From contig NZ_QGNY01000003.1 in NCBI RefSeq assembly GCF_003173575.1, positions 248,001-312,000 on the forward strand: a stretch of DNA of 64,000 nt. The letters are read 5' to 3'. Origin of the DNA: Pedobacter paludis. GTDB lineage: Bacteria; Bacteroidota; Bacteroidia; Sphingobacteriales; Sphingobacteriaceae. The notes beneath the pieces were generated by a model. The model worked only from the letters and a program-made list of their open reading frames with translations, had not been told where the DNA came from and ran no database searches. Shown piece by piece: positions 52,527 through 62,167 of the stretch. The position numbers were made by a program, and so were the translations under genes. Position 1 is the first letter of the stretch, and every line of letters begins with the position of its first letter.

Positions 52527-52964
52527 TCAATTCAAAATCCCTTTTTTTACAAACAATAACCCGAAGGCTTTCCCATTTGCCTTTCCCCTATTTTTGTGAT
52601 GAATTTTATGGGCCTTGCGAATGGCCTGCAGGTAAGTATTGTTGCTTTTAAAAGTTTTGATTCGGCGGTGCACAAACCAATCGTGAACTATAAAATAGAT
52701 TAAACCATAAAGTGTAATCCCTAAGCCTATAAAAAATTTAATTCCAAAATTATCTCGGTCAGTGTACATCAGATAAATTGAAATCACTGCAAAGAGAATG
52801 GCAAATAAATCATTCCATTCGAAAAACGAATTCGATTTCTGATGATGAGTTTTATGCATAAACCAAAGCGGACCATGGAACAGATATTTATGGATAAACC
52901 ACGATACACATTCCATTAAAACAATGGTACTTAAGACCGTTAGAAAATTGATAATTGCTGACAC
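52527..52964 (-). CDS. crtZ: Beta-carotene hydroxylase (CrtZ-type, fatty acid hydroxylase superfamily)
   Basis: A 145-residue membrane di-iron hydroxylase. The four His motifs are complete: H25-x4-H30 (HKYLFH), H37-x2-H40-H41 (HKTHH), H94-x4-H99 (HDWFVH) and H119-x2-H122-H123 (HKIHH). Spacing and size match CrtZ, which hydroxylates beta-carotene rings to zeaxanthin. It completes a desaturase-cyclase-hydroxylase set with crtI and the lycopene cyclase but is separated from them by murB and the sigma factor. Confidence 0.88.
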   Translation of the reverse strand: MSAIINFLTVLSTIVLMECVSWFIHKYLFHGPLWFMHKTHHQKSNSFFEWNDLFAILFAVISIYLMYTDRDNFGIKFFIGLGITLYGLIYFIVHDWFVHRRIKTFKSNNTYLQAIRKAHKIHHKNRGKANGKAFGLLFVKKGILN

Positions 52965-53083
52965 GCTTAATAAATTAACATCATAATTACATATAAACCA
53001 AATAGAAGGCCTTAAAGTGTCATAAAATTGTAAGCTTTGATTGGATTTTCAATCACTTGATTAATAAATTAAATTATTAGCAC

Positions 53084-53091
53084 TATTTTTG
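53084..53091 (+). promoter_or_regulatory. Candidate -7 element of the TetR regulator gene
   Basis: TATTTTTG at 53084-53091 fully matches TAnnTTTG and lies 38 bp before the start codon. The nearest upstream TTG (53057-53059) is 24 bp away, slightly long for a -33 element. Confidence 0.4.
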
Positions 53092-53129
53092 ACTAAAATA
53101 TTAAAAAAGTCAGAAAGTAGAAAAGTAAA

Positions 53130-53735
53130 ATGATTGTAGCTGATAAAAAGAGAGAACAGATTATTGAAGGTGCTATAAAACGCTTTAGCCATTTCGGTAT
53201 TGGCAAAACAACCATGAACGATATTGCTGAGGATCTTTCGGTTTCGAAACCATCTCTTTATTATTATTTCCCAGATAAGAAAAGCCTTATTGTTGGTGTA
53301 ATAGAAAAAGTATTTACCGACTATTTTGAACAATTAAAAAAGAAATATAATCCGGATGCACCGTTGGAAACTGTTCTTTTTCAAACGATAGACATTCGTA
53401 ATACTTTTTTTATGAAATATTTTATGCTAAAAATTTCGGAAGGAGTTCCAGATATCTTTAGCGATGAAACGATGAAGAAAAAGTTTACTTCACTAAAAGA
53501 TTCGGAAAAAAATTTTTACGCTCAAATATTCTCCAGAGCACAGGAAAAGGGCGAAATTAAACATGAAAACATGGCACACGTTGCCGAGCTATATCTAGAA
53601 AGCCTGTTAGGCTTAACCAATATGTGCATTATGGAACTTGGAAAAGATTTGCTTCCAGATAAAAAAGCTGTAAATAGAATGACCATGAAACAAAAAGATC
53701 TTTCTACAATTTTTGCAAAAGGACTAAAGTGCTGA
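53130..53735 (+). CDS. TetR/AcrR family transcriptional regulator
   Basis: A 201-residue regulator with an N-terminal TetR helix-turn-helix (REQIIEGAIKRFSHFGIGKT, TMNDIAEDLSVSKPSLYYYF, PDKKSLIVGVIEKVF) and a helical ligand-binding domain. It is followed, 204 bp downstream and on the same strand, by tolC-, acrA- and acrB-type genes, so it probably represses this efflux operon. The ligand is unknown. Confidence 0.9.
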   Translation: MIVADKKREQIIEGAIKRFSHFGIGKTTMNDIAEDLSVSKPSLYYYFPDKKSLIVGVIEKVFTDYFEQLKKKYNPDAPLETVLFQTIDIRNTFFMKYFMLKISEGVPDIFSDETMKKKFTSLKDSEKNFYAQIFSRAQEKGEIKHENMAHVAELYLESLLGLTNMCIMELGKDLLPDKKAVNRMTMKQKDLSTIFAKGLKC

Positions 53736-53740
53736 AAAGA

Positions 53741-53782
53741 ACAAAGATTAAGGAGCAAGGAACAAAGATTAAGGAGCAAGGA
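53741..53782. repeat. 21-bp tandem repeat before the efflux operon
   Basis: ACAAAGATTAAGGAGCAAGGA occurs twice in direct tandem (53741-53761 and 53762-53782). It is followed by AAAGATTA repeats at shorter spacing to ~53810. It lies between the TetR gene and the TolC-type gene. Confidence 0.75.
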
Positions 53783-53939
53783 AAAAAGATTAAAGATTAA
53801 AGATTAAAAGCTCAAGCCTGAAAAACCAAGGCTTCGCCACTAGATCAAATACTAAAACAAACCTTATAAATCCCTTTTTAGAGAAAGGTTGCGACAAGGC
53901 TAAATAGATAAGAACCCAAAAACAAAAAAACAATACATT

Positions 53940-55280
53940 ATGCTTAGAGTAAAAATGGTAAAATTAATGCTCATCCTGATTACCGGCATGGCTTTACCGC
54001 AACTGGTATCGGCTCAGCAGCAGATTACCTTAAAAGATGCGCTAACCTATGCGCTCCAAAACAATACAAATGTTCGTAAATCGAAATTAGATATTGAAGG
54101 CGGAAGATATAAGGTTCAGGAAGTAAGGGCGCAGGCTTTGCCTCAACTTACAGGTACCGCAGGATTAACTTACAATCCTATTATTGGCCAATTGGTTGCA
54201 AACTTTGGTGGGCAAACACAGGCCATTAAGTTGGGCCAAAACTGGAATTCATCTGCTGGCGTTCAGCTTTCGCAACAATTGTTTAACCAACAGGTTTTTA
54301 CAGGTTTGCAAGCGGCTAGGTCTAGCGAAGAATATTACAACTTAACTTCTCAGTTAACAGAAGAACAGATTATTGAATTGGTTGCTAACAATTATTATCA
54401 AGTATTGGTTAATAGACAGCAATTAAACGTAATCGACACCAACATTAAAAATGTTAAGGTTGTAGAAAAAATTGTTTCCAATCAGTACAAAAATGGTTTG
54501 GCTAGAAAAATTGATGTAGATCGAATTAATGTAAACATTACCAATTTAACTACACAACGCGAGCAAACGCTTAATGCCATAACTCAGTTAGAAAATCAGT
54601 TGAAATACTCAATGGGTATGCCTGTAACTACGGCCATAGAATTGCCAAAAACAGAGTTAACTGAGGTGAGTCAATTGCCACAATTTTCAGAAGCTATCGA
54701 TTTTGCCAACAGAACAGAAGTTAAAATATTAGATACCCAAGATAAGCTCTTATCGCTTCAACGAAAGGCTTATGTTGCAGAATACTATCCTAGTTTAGCC
54801 TTAACAGGCAACTATACGTATTCTAGCCAGAGCGATAGTTTCGACTTCTTAAAATCAAATGCAGCAGCAATTGGTTATGGAGCATCGGCAGTTGGTTTAA
54901 CTTTAAGGGTGCCAATTTTTAACGGCTTCTTAACACGTTCAAAAATACGCCAGGCAGATGTAGACATTAAAAAGGCTAAAGAAGACAGAAAAGAATCTGT
55001 AAACTCGTTAAACCTTGCTTACGAGAATGCAAAAATTCAGCTTCGCAATAACCTAAATACCATAAATTCTCAACGTAAAAATGCAGAGTTGGCGCAAGAG
55101 ATTTATAAAAGCACACAAAATAACTATAACAACGGCTTAGCCTCTTTAACTGATTTGCTTGATACCGAGAACTCGTTAACCCAAGCACAAAACAGTTATA
55201 CACAGGCTCTGTTAAATTACAAAATAGCCGAAATACAATTAATAAAATCAAACGGAAATATTAAATCGCTAGTACAATAG
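53940..55280 (+). CDS. TolC family outer-membrane efflux protein
   Basis: A 446-residue outer-membrane factor. A signal peptide (LMLILITGMALPQLVSAQ) is followed by the OEP repeats: ITLKDALTYALQNNTNVRKS, EVRAQALPQLTGTAGLTYN, and in the second half EYYPSLALTGNYTYSSQSD and LRVPIFNGFLTRSKIRQADV, ending with SLTDLLDTENSLTQAQNSYT. The long coiled-coil segments between them match the TolC alpha-barrel. It forms the outer-membrane exit of the tripartite pump encoded with the two following genes. Confidence 0.93.
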   Translation: MLRVKMVKLMLILITGMALPQLVSAQQQITLKDALTYALQNNTNVRKSKLDIEGGRYKVQEVRAQALPQLTGTAGLTYNPIIGQLVANFGGQTQAIKLGQNWNSSAGVQLSQQLFNQQVFTGLQAARSSEEYYNLTSQLTEEQIIELVANNYYQVLVNRQQLNVIDTNIKNVKVVEKIVSNQYKNGLARKIDVDRINVNITNLTTQREQTLNAITQLENQLKYSMGMPVTTAIELPKTELTEVSQLPQFSEAIDFANRTEVKILDTQDKLLSLQRKAYVAEYYPSLALTGNYTYSSQSDSFDFLKSNAAAIGYGASAVGLTLRVPIFNGFLTRSKIRQADVDIKKAKEDRKESVNSLNLAYENAKIQLRNNLNTINSQRKNAELAQEIYKSTQNNYNNGLASLTDLLDTENSLTQAQNSYTQALLNYKIAEIQLIKSNGNIKSLVQ

Positions 55281-55282
55281 AA

Positions 55283-56350
55283 ATGAAAAGAGTAATTATT
55301 ATAATCGTGGTAGTTGTTGTTGCCCTTGGTGCAATAGCATACGTTTTAAGCAACAACAAAAAGAAGAACGAAGAGAAAACTGCTTTCATTGCTAAAGGTG
55401 GTGGTGCTGTTGCAGTTCGCGTTGCTTCAGTAGAGAAAAAAATAGTTGATTTAGATTTCAGCGCTAATGGAAATTTCATCCCTAAGCAGGAACTTAATTT
55501 CCTATCAGAAAACGCTGGTCGTGTTACTGCAATTTATGTAGATGAGGGCGACCGTGTAAGTAAAGGACAGGTTTTGGCCCGTGTAGATGCAGAAATTATC
55601 AACACAGACAGAGAAACTGCTCAAGCAACTTATCAAAACGCACAAAGAGATGAGGCTAGATATCAAAGCTCTTATGAAACAGGTGGCGTAACACAACAAC
55701 AACTGGATCAAGCTAAACTGGCTACTAGAAACGCAAAATTGCGCTTGCAGGCTTCACAAAGAAAAGTAAGTGATGCAAACATTAAATCGCCAATTAACGG
55801 AATCGTAAACAAAAGATATATTGAAGTTGGTGCTTTTGTAAATACGCAGGGTACTCAGTTATTCGAACTGGTTGATGTTTCTAAGTTGAAACTAAAGGTA
55901 AATGTAAACGAATCGCAGGTGGCAAGTCTTAAAGTTGGCGATCAGATTAATATAAAATCTTCGGTTTTTCCGGATGAAAAATTCTCAGGAAAGGTAACTT
56001 TTATTGCAGCTAAAGCAGATGCTACCTTAAACTTCCCAGTAGAAATTGAAGTTTCCAACAATGCTAAAAATAGCCTAAGAGCCGGAATGTATGGTACTGC
56101 GGTATTCAACTTCCCTAAACAGGCACCAAGCATACTTATTCCGCGTACATCTTTTGTAGGTAGTGTAAGTAGTAATCAAGTATTTGTATTAGATAAAGCA
56201 AACAATACATCAAAAACCCGTACTGTGGTTACTGGTCGTATTCTGGGCGATAACGTAGAAATTCTTGACGGCTTGAAAGAAGGAGAAACTGTAATTACCA
56301 GCGGACAAATTAACTTAACTGAAGGAACTGCTGTTACCATAGTTAAGTAA
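55283..56350 (+). CDS. RND efflux membrane fusion protein (HlyD/AcrA family)
   Basis: A 355-residue periplasmic adaptor anchored by an N-terminal hydrophobic segment (VIIIIVVVVVALGAIAYVL). The lipoyl halves read VTAIYVDEGDRVSKGQVLAR and ANIKSPINGIVNKRYIEVGA, with an alpha-hairpin between (ARYQSSYETGGVTQQQLDQA); the beta-barrel and membrane-proximal parts follow (LRAGMYGTAVFNFPKQAPSI). It begins 2 bp after the TolC-type gene, so it is translated as an operon partner and bridges TolC and the RND pump. Confidence 0.93.
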   Translation: MKRVIIIIVVVVVALGAIAYVLSNNKKKNEEKTAFIAKGGGAVAVRVASVEKKIVDLDFSANGNFIPKQELNFLSENAGRVTAIYVDEGDRVSKGQVLARVDAEIINTDRETAQATYQNAQRDEARYQSSYETGGVTQQQLDQAKLATRNAKLRLQASQRKVSDANIKSPINGIVNKRYIEVGAFVNTQGTQLFELVDVSKLKLKVNVNESQVASLKVGDQINIKSSVFPDEKFSGKVTFIAAKADATLNFPVEIEVSNNAKNSLRAGMYGTAVFNFPKQAPSILIPRTSFVGSVSSNQVFVLDKANNTSKTRTVVTGRILGDNVEILDGLKEGETVITSGQINLTEGTAVTIVK

Positions 56351-56416
56351 GTCAAAGTTTATAGTTGTGAGTCAAAAACGCAATAGCCAAAAAGCTATTC
56401 GCAATAAAAAAAGAAA

Positions 56417-59400
56417 ATGAAGATAACAGACATATCTATAAAAAGGCCTTCGTTGGTAATTGTGGTGTTTACCGCACTTACTTTACTTGGGCTATTAAGT
56501 TACTTTTCGTTGGGCTATGAATTACTTCCAAAATTCTCGAACAACGTAGTATCTATTTCAACCATCTACCCTGGTGCATCACCAAATGAAGTTGAAAATA
56601 CCGTAACCAAAAAAATTGAGGATGCGGTATCATCGATGGAAAACATCAAAAAAATAAACTCGGTATCTTTTGAGAGTTTATCAACTGTTACCATCACCTT
56701 AACGGATAAAGCAAACATTGATATTTCATTAAATGATGCGCAACGTAAAGTAAATGCGATTCTTTCTGAGTTACCAGAAGATGTTAAAACACCATCACTA
56801 AGTAAATTCTCTTTGGATGATTTACCGGTAATCACCATGTCTGCATCAGCAAACATGGATGATATTACTTTCTATGATTTAATTGATAAGCGTATTGCTC
56901 CCGTAATTTCTAGGGTTAGTGGTATTGCTCAGGTCAATTTAGTTGGTGGCTCGGAGCGTGAAATTCAGGTTTCGTTAGATGCAGATAAATTACAAGGTTA
57001 TAATCTTTCCGTTCCTCAGGTTCAACAATTAATTTTGAGTTCTAACTTAGATTTCCCTACAGGAAGTGTTAAAACACAAAACCAAGACGTACTAATCCGT
57101 TTATCGGGTAAGTATAGAAGCATGGACGAGTTAAGAAACCTAGTTTTAACTACTTCAAAAGATGGCGCTCAAATTCGTTTGGGTGATGTTGCCGATGTTC
57201 AGGATTCGCAAAAGGAAACAGAAAAATTGGCTCGTATCGATCGTAAGGCTTCAATTGCAATTCAAATTATTAAACAAAGTGATGCGAATGCGGTAGAAGT
57301 AAGTAAGGGCGTACATGCTATTATTGAAAAGCTTAAAACCGAATATGCAGCCAACAAACTGGATATCAGAATTGTTAACGACAGCTCTATTTTTACTTTA
57401 GAATCTGCCGATGCGGTAATTCACGATTTAATTTTAGCGGTTATCCTGGTGGCCTTTGTAATGCTTTTCTTCTTGCACAGTTTGCGTAATGCATTAATTG
57501 TAATGGTATCTATTCCGGTTTCGTTAATTGCTACGTTTATTGGAATTAGCTTATTTGGATTTACCTTAAACTTAATGTCGTTACTGGGATTATCACTCGT
57601 GGTAGGTATCCTTGTGGATGATGCAATTGTGGTACTGGAAAATATCCAGCGACACATGGAGATGGGCAAAAACAAAGTTCGGGCAGCATCTGATGCGACA
57701 AGAGAAATTGGTTTCACGGTAGTATCCATTACTTTCGTAATTGTGGTGGTATTCTTCCCAATTGCGGTAAGTACTGGTTTGGTTTCGAACATTCTCCGTC
57801 AGTTCTGTATCGTGGTAATTATTGCAACCTTACTCTCGTTATTGGCTTCGTTTACCATTGTTCCGCTTATCTTCTCTCGTTTTGGTAAGTTGGAGCATAT
57901 AGAAGGCAAAAACATGTTCGGTCGTTTTATCCTTTGGTTTGAAAAACAATTAAAGAAATTTACCCTTTGGATTACCAGTATTTTAACTTGGTCGCTAAGT
58001 CACAAATTTTTAACATTACTTATTGTTTTTGTAATGTTCTTAAGCTCATGCGGATTATTGGTTGGTGGTTTTATCGGTTCGGAGTTTTTCCCTAAATCGG
58101 ATAAAGGAGAGTTCTTGGTTCAGTTAGAATTGCCAAAAGATGCATCGTTAGAACAAACGAACTTTTTAACTCAAAAAGCAGAAGCTTACTTAGACAAACA
58201 ACCGGAAATTACACAGTTGATTACCACAGTTGGACAAGCAACCGGCGATTTCGGTGGAACGCAAGCAACCGCATACAAATCTGAAATTAACGTAAAACTT
58301 GTTGAGCGTGATAAACGTGAGGGTGTTTCTTCAGACGTTTTCGCTACGAAAATGAGTCGTGCGCTGGCAAAAGAACTGGTTGGTGCAAAAGTAAAAACAG
58401 TTCCGATTAGTATTTTGGGTATTGCTGAAAATGCACCAATCCAACTTGTTGTAATGGGTTCTGATTTGGACAGCGCTTTGAAATATGCAGAAGGTGCTCA
58501 AAAAGTGTTGGCTTCGATTCCTGGTGCTACCGAGATTAAATTATCAGTAGAAAAAGGAACGCCTGAGATTAATGTTCAGGTAGATCGGGATAAAATGTCG
58601 GCTGTTGGCTTAACCTTGCAAACGGTTGGTTCTACCATGCAAACTGCTTTTGCGGGTAATACCGATGGTAAATACAGAAAAGGCGAATATGAGTATGACA
58701 TCAATATTCAATACCAAAACTTCAACAGACAAAATATTGATGATGTTCGTAATTTGATATTTATAAATAATGCTGGCGCCCAGATTAAGTTATCTCAGTT
58801 CGCAACCATTACAGAAGGTTCAGGCCCTAGTCAGTTGGAGCGTTTAAATAAATCTACATCTGTTTCTGTTAAAGCTCAATCCATAGGTAGACCTACCGGA
58901 ACAGTGGTTGCAGAATTCCAGGCAAAACTGGAGGAAATGCAAAAGAACGGTAAACTGAAAGCTCCTGTTGGTGTAAGCTATTCATGGGCTGGAGATCAAG
59001 AAAACCAATCAGAGGGTTTCGGTACATTGGGTATCGCCTTATTGGCATCCATCGTTTTGGTTTACTTAATTATGGTTGCACTTTACGATAGTTTTATCTA
59101 TCCACTGGTGGTAATGTTCTCGCTTCCATTGGCAGTAATCGGCGCATTACTTGCACTGGCTTTAACCAATAACTCTATCGGTATCTTTACCATTTTAGGT
59201 TTAATTATGCTTATGGGTTTGGTTGCCAAGAATGCGATTATCTTGGTCGATTTTACCAACCATCTAAAAGCTGAGGGCAAGGAAACTAAAGAGGCACTTG
59301 TTTTAGCTAACCACGCACGTTTAAGACCAATTTTAATGACAACCATAGCCATGGTGTTCGGTATGCTTCCTATCGCGTTAGCGAGTGGTGCAGGTGCCGA

Positions 59401-59611
59401 ATGGAAAAATGGTTTGGCATGGGTTATTGTTGGTGGTTTAACCAGTTCATTATTCTTAACCCTTATTGTTGTACCCGTAGTTTATTTAATGTTCGATAGA
59501 ATGTTAGAAAGATTAGGTTTAAACAAAAAAGGCAAAACCATTGAAGAATTAATGGAAGAACCTTATAAACATGTTGATGTTAACGAATACGATCTAGATC
59601 ACGGTCATTAA
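56417..59611 (+). CDS. RND efflux permease (AcrB/HAE1 family)
   Basis: A 1064-residue inner-membrane transporter with two homologous halves, each with six transmembrane segments and a large periplasmic loop. Key signs: KRPSLVIVVFTALTLLGLL (TM1), SIYPGASPNEVENTVTKKIE-like start of the porter domain (ISTIYPGASPNEVE), the paired aspartates in GILVDDAIVVLENI (TM4, proton relay), and LMGLVAKNAIILVDFTNHLK and RPILMTTIAMVFGMLPIAL in the second half. It exports small molecules with proton influx. No resistance profile can be derived from sequence alone. Confidence 0.95.
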   Translation: MKITDISIKRPSLVIVVFTALTLLGLLSYFSLGYELLPKFSNNVVSISTIYPGASPNEVENTVTKKIEDAVSSMENIKKINSVSFESLSTVTITLTDKANIDISLNDAQRKVNAILSELPEDVKTPSLSKFSLDDLPVITMSASANMDDITFYDLIDKRIAPVISRVSGIAQVNLVGGSEREIQVSLDADKLQGYNLSVPQVQQLILSSNLDFPTGSVKTQNQDVLIRLSGKYRSMDELRNLVLTTSKDGAQIRLGDVADVQDSQKETEKLARIDRKASIAIQIIKQSDANAVEVSKGVHAIIEKLKTEYAANKLDIRIVNDSSIFTLESADAVIHDLILAVILVAFVMLFFLHSLRNALIVMVSIPVSLIATFIGISLFGFTLNLMSLLGLSLVVGILVDDAIVVLENIQRHMEMGKNKVRAASDATREIGFTVVSITFVIVVVFFPIAVSTGLVSNILRQFCIVVIIATLLSLLASFTIVPLIFSRFGKLEHIEGKNMFGRFILWFEKQLKKFTLWITSILTWSLSHKFLTLLIVFVMFLSSCGLLVGGFIGSEFFPKSDKGEFLVQLELPKDASLEQTNFLTQKAEAYLDKQPEITQLITTVGQATGDFGGTQATAYKSEINVKLVERDKREGVSSDVFATKMSRALAKELVGAKVKTVPISILGIAENAPIQLVVMGSDLDSALKYAEGAQKVLASIPGATEIKLSVEKGTPEINVQVDRDKMSAVGLTLQTVGSTMQTAFAGNTDGKYRKGEYEYDINIQYQNFNRQNIDDVRNLIFINNAGAQIKLSQFATITEGSGPSQLERLNKSTSVSVKAQSIGRPTGTVVAEFQAKLEEMQKNGKLKAPVGVSYSWAGDQENQSEGFGTLGIALLASIVLVYLIMVALYDSFIYPLVVMFSLPLAVIGALLALALTNNSIGIFTILGLIMLMGLVAKNAIILVDFTNHLKAEGKETKEALVLANHARLRPILMTTIAMVFGMLPIALASGAGAEWKNGLAWVIVGGLTSSLFLTLIVVPVVYLMFDRMLERLGLNKKGKTIEELMEEPYKHVDVNEYDLDHGH

Positions 59612-59637
59612 TAAACATCCAGATTAACAATCAAACT

Positions 59638-59671
59638 AAGCTGCCTTTACCCAAGGGCAGCTTTTTTTTTT
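59638..59671 (+). terminator. Terminator of the RND operon
   Basis: AAGCTGCC and GGCAGCTT pair around TTTACCCAAG, followed by ten T. It is 26 bp after the permease stop. Confidence 0.88.
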
Positions 59672-60025
59672 GCAAGAAAAGTTTTAACGCAATCATCATG
59701 CTGAATTTAGTTCGGCATTTTTTATACATAGCAATTGAATTACTCAGGTTTAAACACATTAATTTAACCATCTCGACAGCAACGGATTATTTTGGAAAGC
59801 AATGGCAGTTTTTCATTTTAATGTTAGTCGGGCTGTTTGCTCTATCACCGATGAAAAAGAATCGGAGGATGCCGCTTCCATCCCATTTAATTAACCTTGG
59901 TTCTCCTAAATATCATAATCCACCTTTATATTAAAAACTATAGAACAAATTTATAACCAATAGTTTATGGCCAATTTTATCTGCCCAAAAAACAAAATAT
60001 TCGCAATAATTGTATATTAGCTAAT
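59672..60025. repeat. Gene-free region with repeat-like segment
   Basis: No credible gene. Around 59826-59885 the text becomes repeat-like (AGTCGGGCTGTTTGCTCTAT, GAGGATGCCGCTTCCATCCC) and includes the mini-hairpin CCGATGAAAAAGAATCGG at 59848-59865. A 78-codon frame (59698-59934) runs across it but has no domain and a poor context. Confidence 0.45.
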
Positions 60026-60829
60026 ATGTTTAAAGTTGTCTTTCAAGTTTTCCTTGCTCTTTTTGTTTTCACCGCCAGCGCCCAGCATCCTCCAGTTTTT
60101 GGCGCAATGACCACTGATTCTTCATTCATAAAAATTTACGATTTAAATGTTACACTGGTTAGGTACAGTTACAAACCCAACGGGATAAAATTTCTTGTTG
60201 TGCATGATAATGAAGATACAGGCGTAAAAGCAGGTTTCGATTACATCCGTTGGAGCGGAGGCGAACTTATTGATAGCCAATATGGAAGTGTAAGAGATTA
60301 TAACTTTAACTATATGGATGATAGTTATAGAATTGATCCTAATGCAATTTACACTGAAGTTGGCGTAAATAGTCGCCTTAAAAAAAATGCTTATAGCTCA
60401 AATGAAGTAGAAAAAGCAATATTAAAAGCAGGAAAACAGATTGTAGATTTTTACGACCCAAAATCTACCGGTTACATTTTAACGCTTCACAATAATGCCG
60501 ATGGTGGCTTTGGAATTTCATCCTATCTCCCAGGTTATGATTTATCCAGCACCGCAGATTCGGTTTACATTAACTTTGCAATGGATGGAGATGATTTGCT
60601 CTATGTAACTGAACCCAGGCTTTTCTCTAGCTTAAAAAAAGCCAACGTAAATGTGATTCTGCAATCCAAATTTGTAGAAAACGATGGATCATTATCCGTT
60701 TATGCAATGCAGAATAACATTCCATATATTAATGTAGAAGTACAGCATGGGCATTTAGACGAGCATTTAAGGTTGATTGAAATTGCTGTAGCTGCACTAA
60801 AAGAACACGGATTGGTTAAGAAGCCTTGA
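60026..60829 (+). CDS. Secreted putative zinc hydrolase of unknown family
   Basis: A 267-residue protein with a signal peptide (MFKVVFQVFLALFVFTASAQ). I do not recognise the family. Three His/Glu-rich motifs stand out: FLVVHDNEDTGVKAG (HxxE-like), ILTLHNNADGGFGI, and INVEVQHGHLDEHL. Their order recalls zinc amidases (Amidase_3: metal His, Glu, later SLHxN and a catalytic Glu) or M14-type carboxypeptidases (HxxE, His). It is predicted to act in the periplasm or outside. The catalytic assignment is speculative. Confidence 0.65.
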   Translation: MFKVVFQVFLALFVFTASAQHPPVFGAMTTDSSFIKIYDLNVTLVRYSYKPNGIKFLVVHDNEDTGVKAGFDYIRWSGGELIDSQYGSVRDYNFNYMDDSYRIDPNAIYTEVGVNSRLKKNAYSSNEVEKAILKAGKQIVDFYDPKSTGYILTLHNNADGGFGISSYLPGYDLSSTADSVYINFAMDGDDLLYVTEPRLFSSLKKANVNVILQSKFVENDGSLSVYAMQNNIPYINVEVQHGHLDEHLRLIEIAVAALKEHGLVKKP

Positions 60830-60964
60830 TGACTTCCGAAGCCTTAAAGGCCATATCGGCGAGGGAAACTTCGCAAGTCTCAAAGATCAACTTACATTAT
60901 TTTTGATTAAACTAACGAAGTTTTTCAATGCTTCGCCCTATATAAACTTCGTAAGTTGAGCGGA

Positions 60965-62167
60965 TTAATCTACAGCACTAATTTTGGTTACCAGAAAACT
61001 GACCAGCAAACCAAAACAGCCAATAACAGCGTAGGAATAACGTAGGCTTGAAAGTTGAGAAATGTATCCAATTAATGGTGGCCCCATTAAAAAACCAAAG
61101 TAACTTACACTAGAAACAATTGCAATGGCGATGCCCGGTGCCACTTTACCATTTTTACCCGCAACACTATAAACAGTTGGTACAATACTTGAAACCCCAA
61201 TCCCGACTAACATAAAACCAATTGTTGCAGAAACTACAAAAGGAAAGAAAACAGATAGAAACATTCCTGTTGATATAATTAAGCCACTTATTTGAATTGT
61301 TCGCTTTCTGCCCACCTTTGCAATAATTTTATCTCCTACAAAGCGACCAGTTGCCATCATGACCATAAAAGAAGCATAACCTAAAATAACTAGCGAGGAT
61401 GGTGCTTTTACGATATCTTTGAAGTAAACACCGCTCCAATCGAACATTGCCCCTTCTGTTGCCATGCTACAGAAACCAATAATGCCCAGTTGGAGCAATA
61501 CGCCTTCTGGCATTGTAAACAGTTTGGTTTTGCTTTGATTTGGCGATCCCTTTCCTGGAACGAGATGTTTATGATTTAAAAGAACATTACACCAAATGAG
61601 TATTACGATAATCCAAAAGTGATAGTATGGAATTACATGCAGGTTAACCATTAACAATCCCACTAACGCACCCGAAAAGCCAGCTATGCTCCAAGCGCCA
61701 TGAAAAGAAGTCATGATTGGTCTACCGAACAATTTTTCTGCTTCAGAGCCTTGCGTATTTACTGCGATGTTGCACATATTACCAATTACTCCAAATAAAA
61801 ATAAGAATACAGCCAAATGCCAGGGAGCTGTTGCCAAGCCTAAATTACTCAGGGCAAGCACATATAAAGGTGCGGTTATTGTCAATATTTTTTTACTACC
61901 GTAACTGGTAACCAACCTACCAGAAACGGGCATAGTAAGCAACTGGCCCAGTGGCAGTGCCAAGAGAATACTGCCCAATGTGCCATCAGAAAGGCCTAAG
62001 CTGTGTTTAAGATCGGGAATTCGACTTGCCCAGGATGCAAAAGCTATCCCCTGACCAAAATAAAATAATGATACCGCTAAACGAATACGATTTGGTGAAC
62101 TTACTGCTACTACAGGCTTAGTTACTATATTATTCGAGAGTTCCTGATTTGCGTTTATTTCTTCCAA
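60965..62167 (-). CDS. MFS transporter (YbjJ-like)
   Basis: A 400-residue major facilitator superfamily protein with about 12 hydrophobic segments. Characteristic parts: GQGIAFASWASRIPDLKHSL, LSDGTLGSILLALPLGQLLT, SGRLVTSYGSKKI (the loop 2-3 motif), NTQGSEAEKLFGRPIMTSFH and ATGRFVGDKIIAKVGRKRT. This resembles the YbjJ/sugar-transporter-like MFS branch; the substrate is not known. The protein has a ~20-residue soluble N-terminus. It is transcribed alone. Confidence 0.88.
   Translation of the reverse strand: MEEINANQELSNNIVTKPVVAVSSPNRIRLAVSLFYFGQGIAFASWASRIPDLKHSLGLSDGTLGSILLALPLGQLLTMPVSGRLVTSYGSKKILTITAPLYVLALSNLGLATAPWHLAVFLFLFGVIGNMCNIAVNTQGSEAEKLFGRPIMTSFHGAWSIAGFSGALVGLLMVNLHVIPYYHFWIIVILIWCNVLLNHKHLVPGKGSPNQSKTKLFTMPEGVLLQLGIIGFCSMATEGAMFDWSGVYFKDIVKAPSSLVILGYASFMVMMATGRFVGDKIIAKVGRKRTIQISGLIISTGMFLSVFFPFVVSATIGFMLVGIGVSSIVPTVYSVAGKNGKVAPGIAIAIVSSVSYFGFLMGPPLIGYISQLSSLRYSYAVIGCFGLLVSFLVTKISAVD

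Noticed and set aside
59698..59934. 78-codon frame downstream of the RND operon
   Set aside because: It runs through repeat-like DNA with a CCGAT/ATCGG hairpin, has no domain or signal peptide and no start context.
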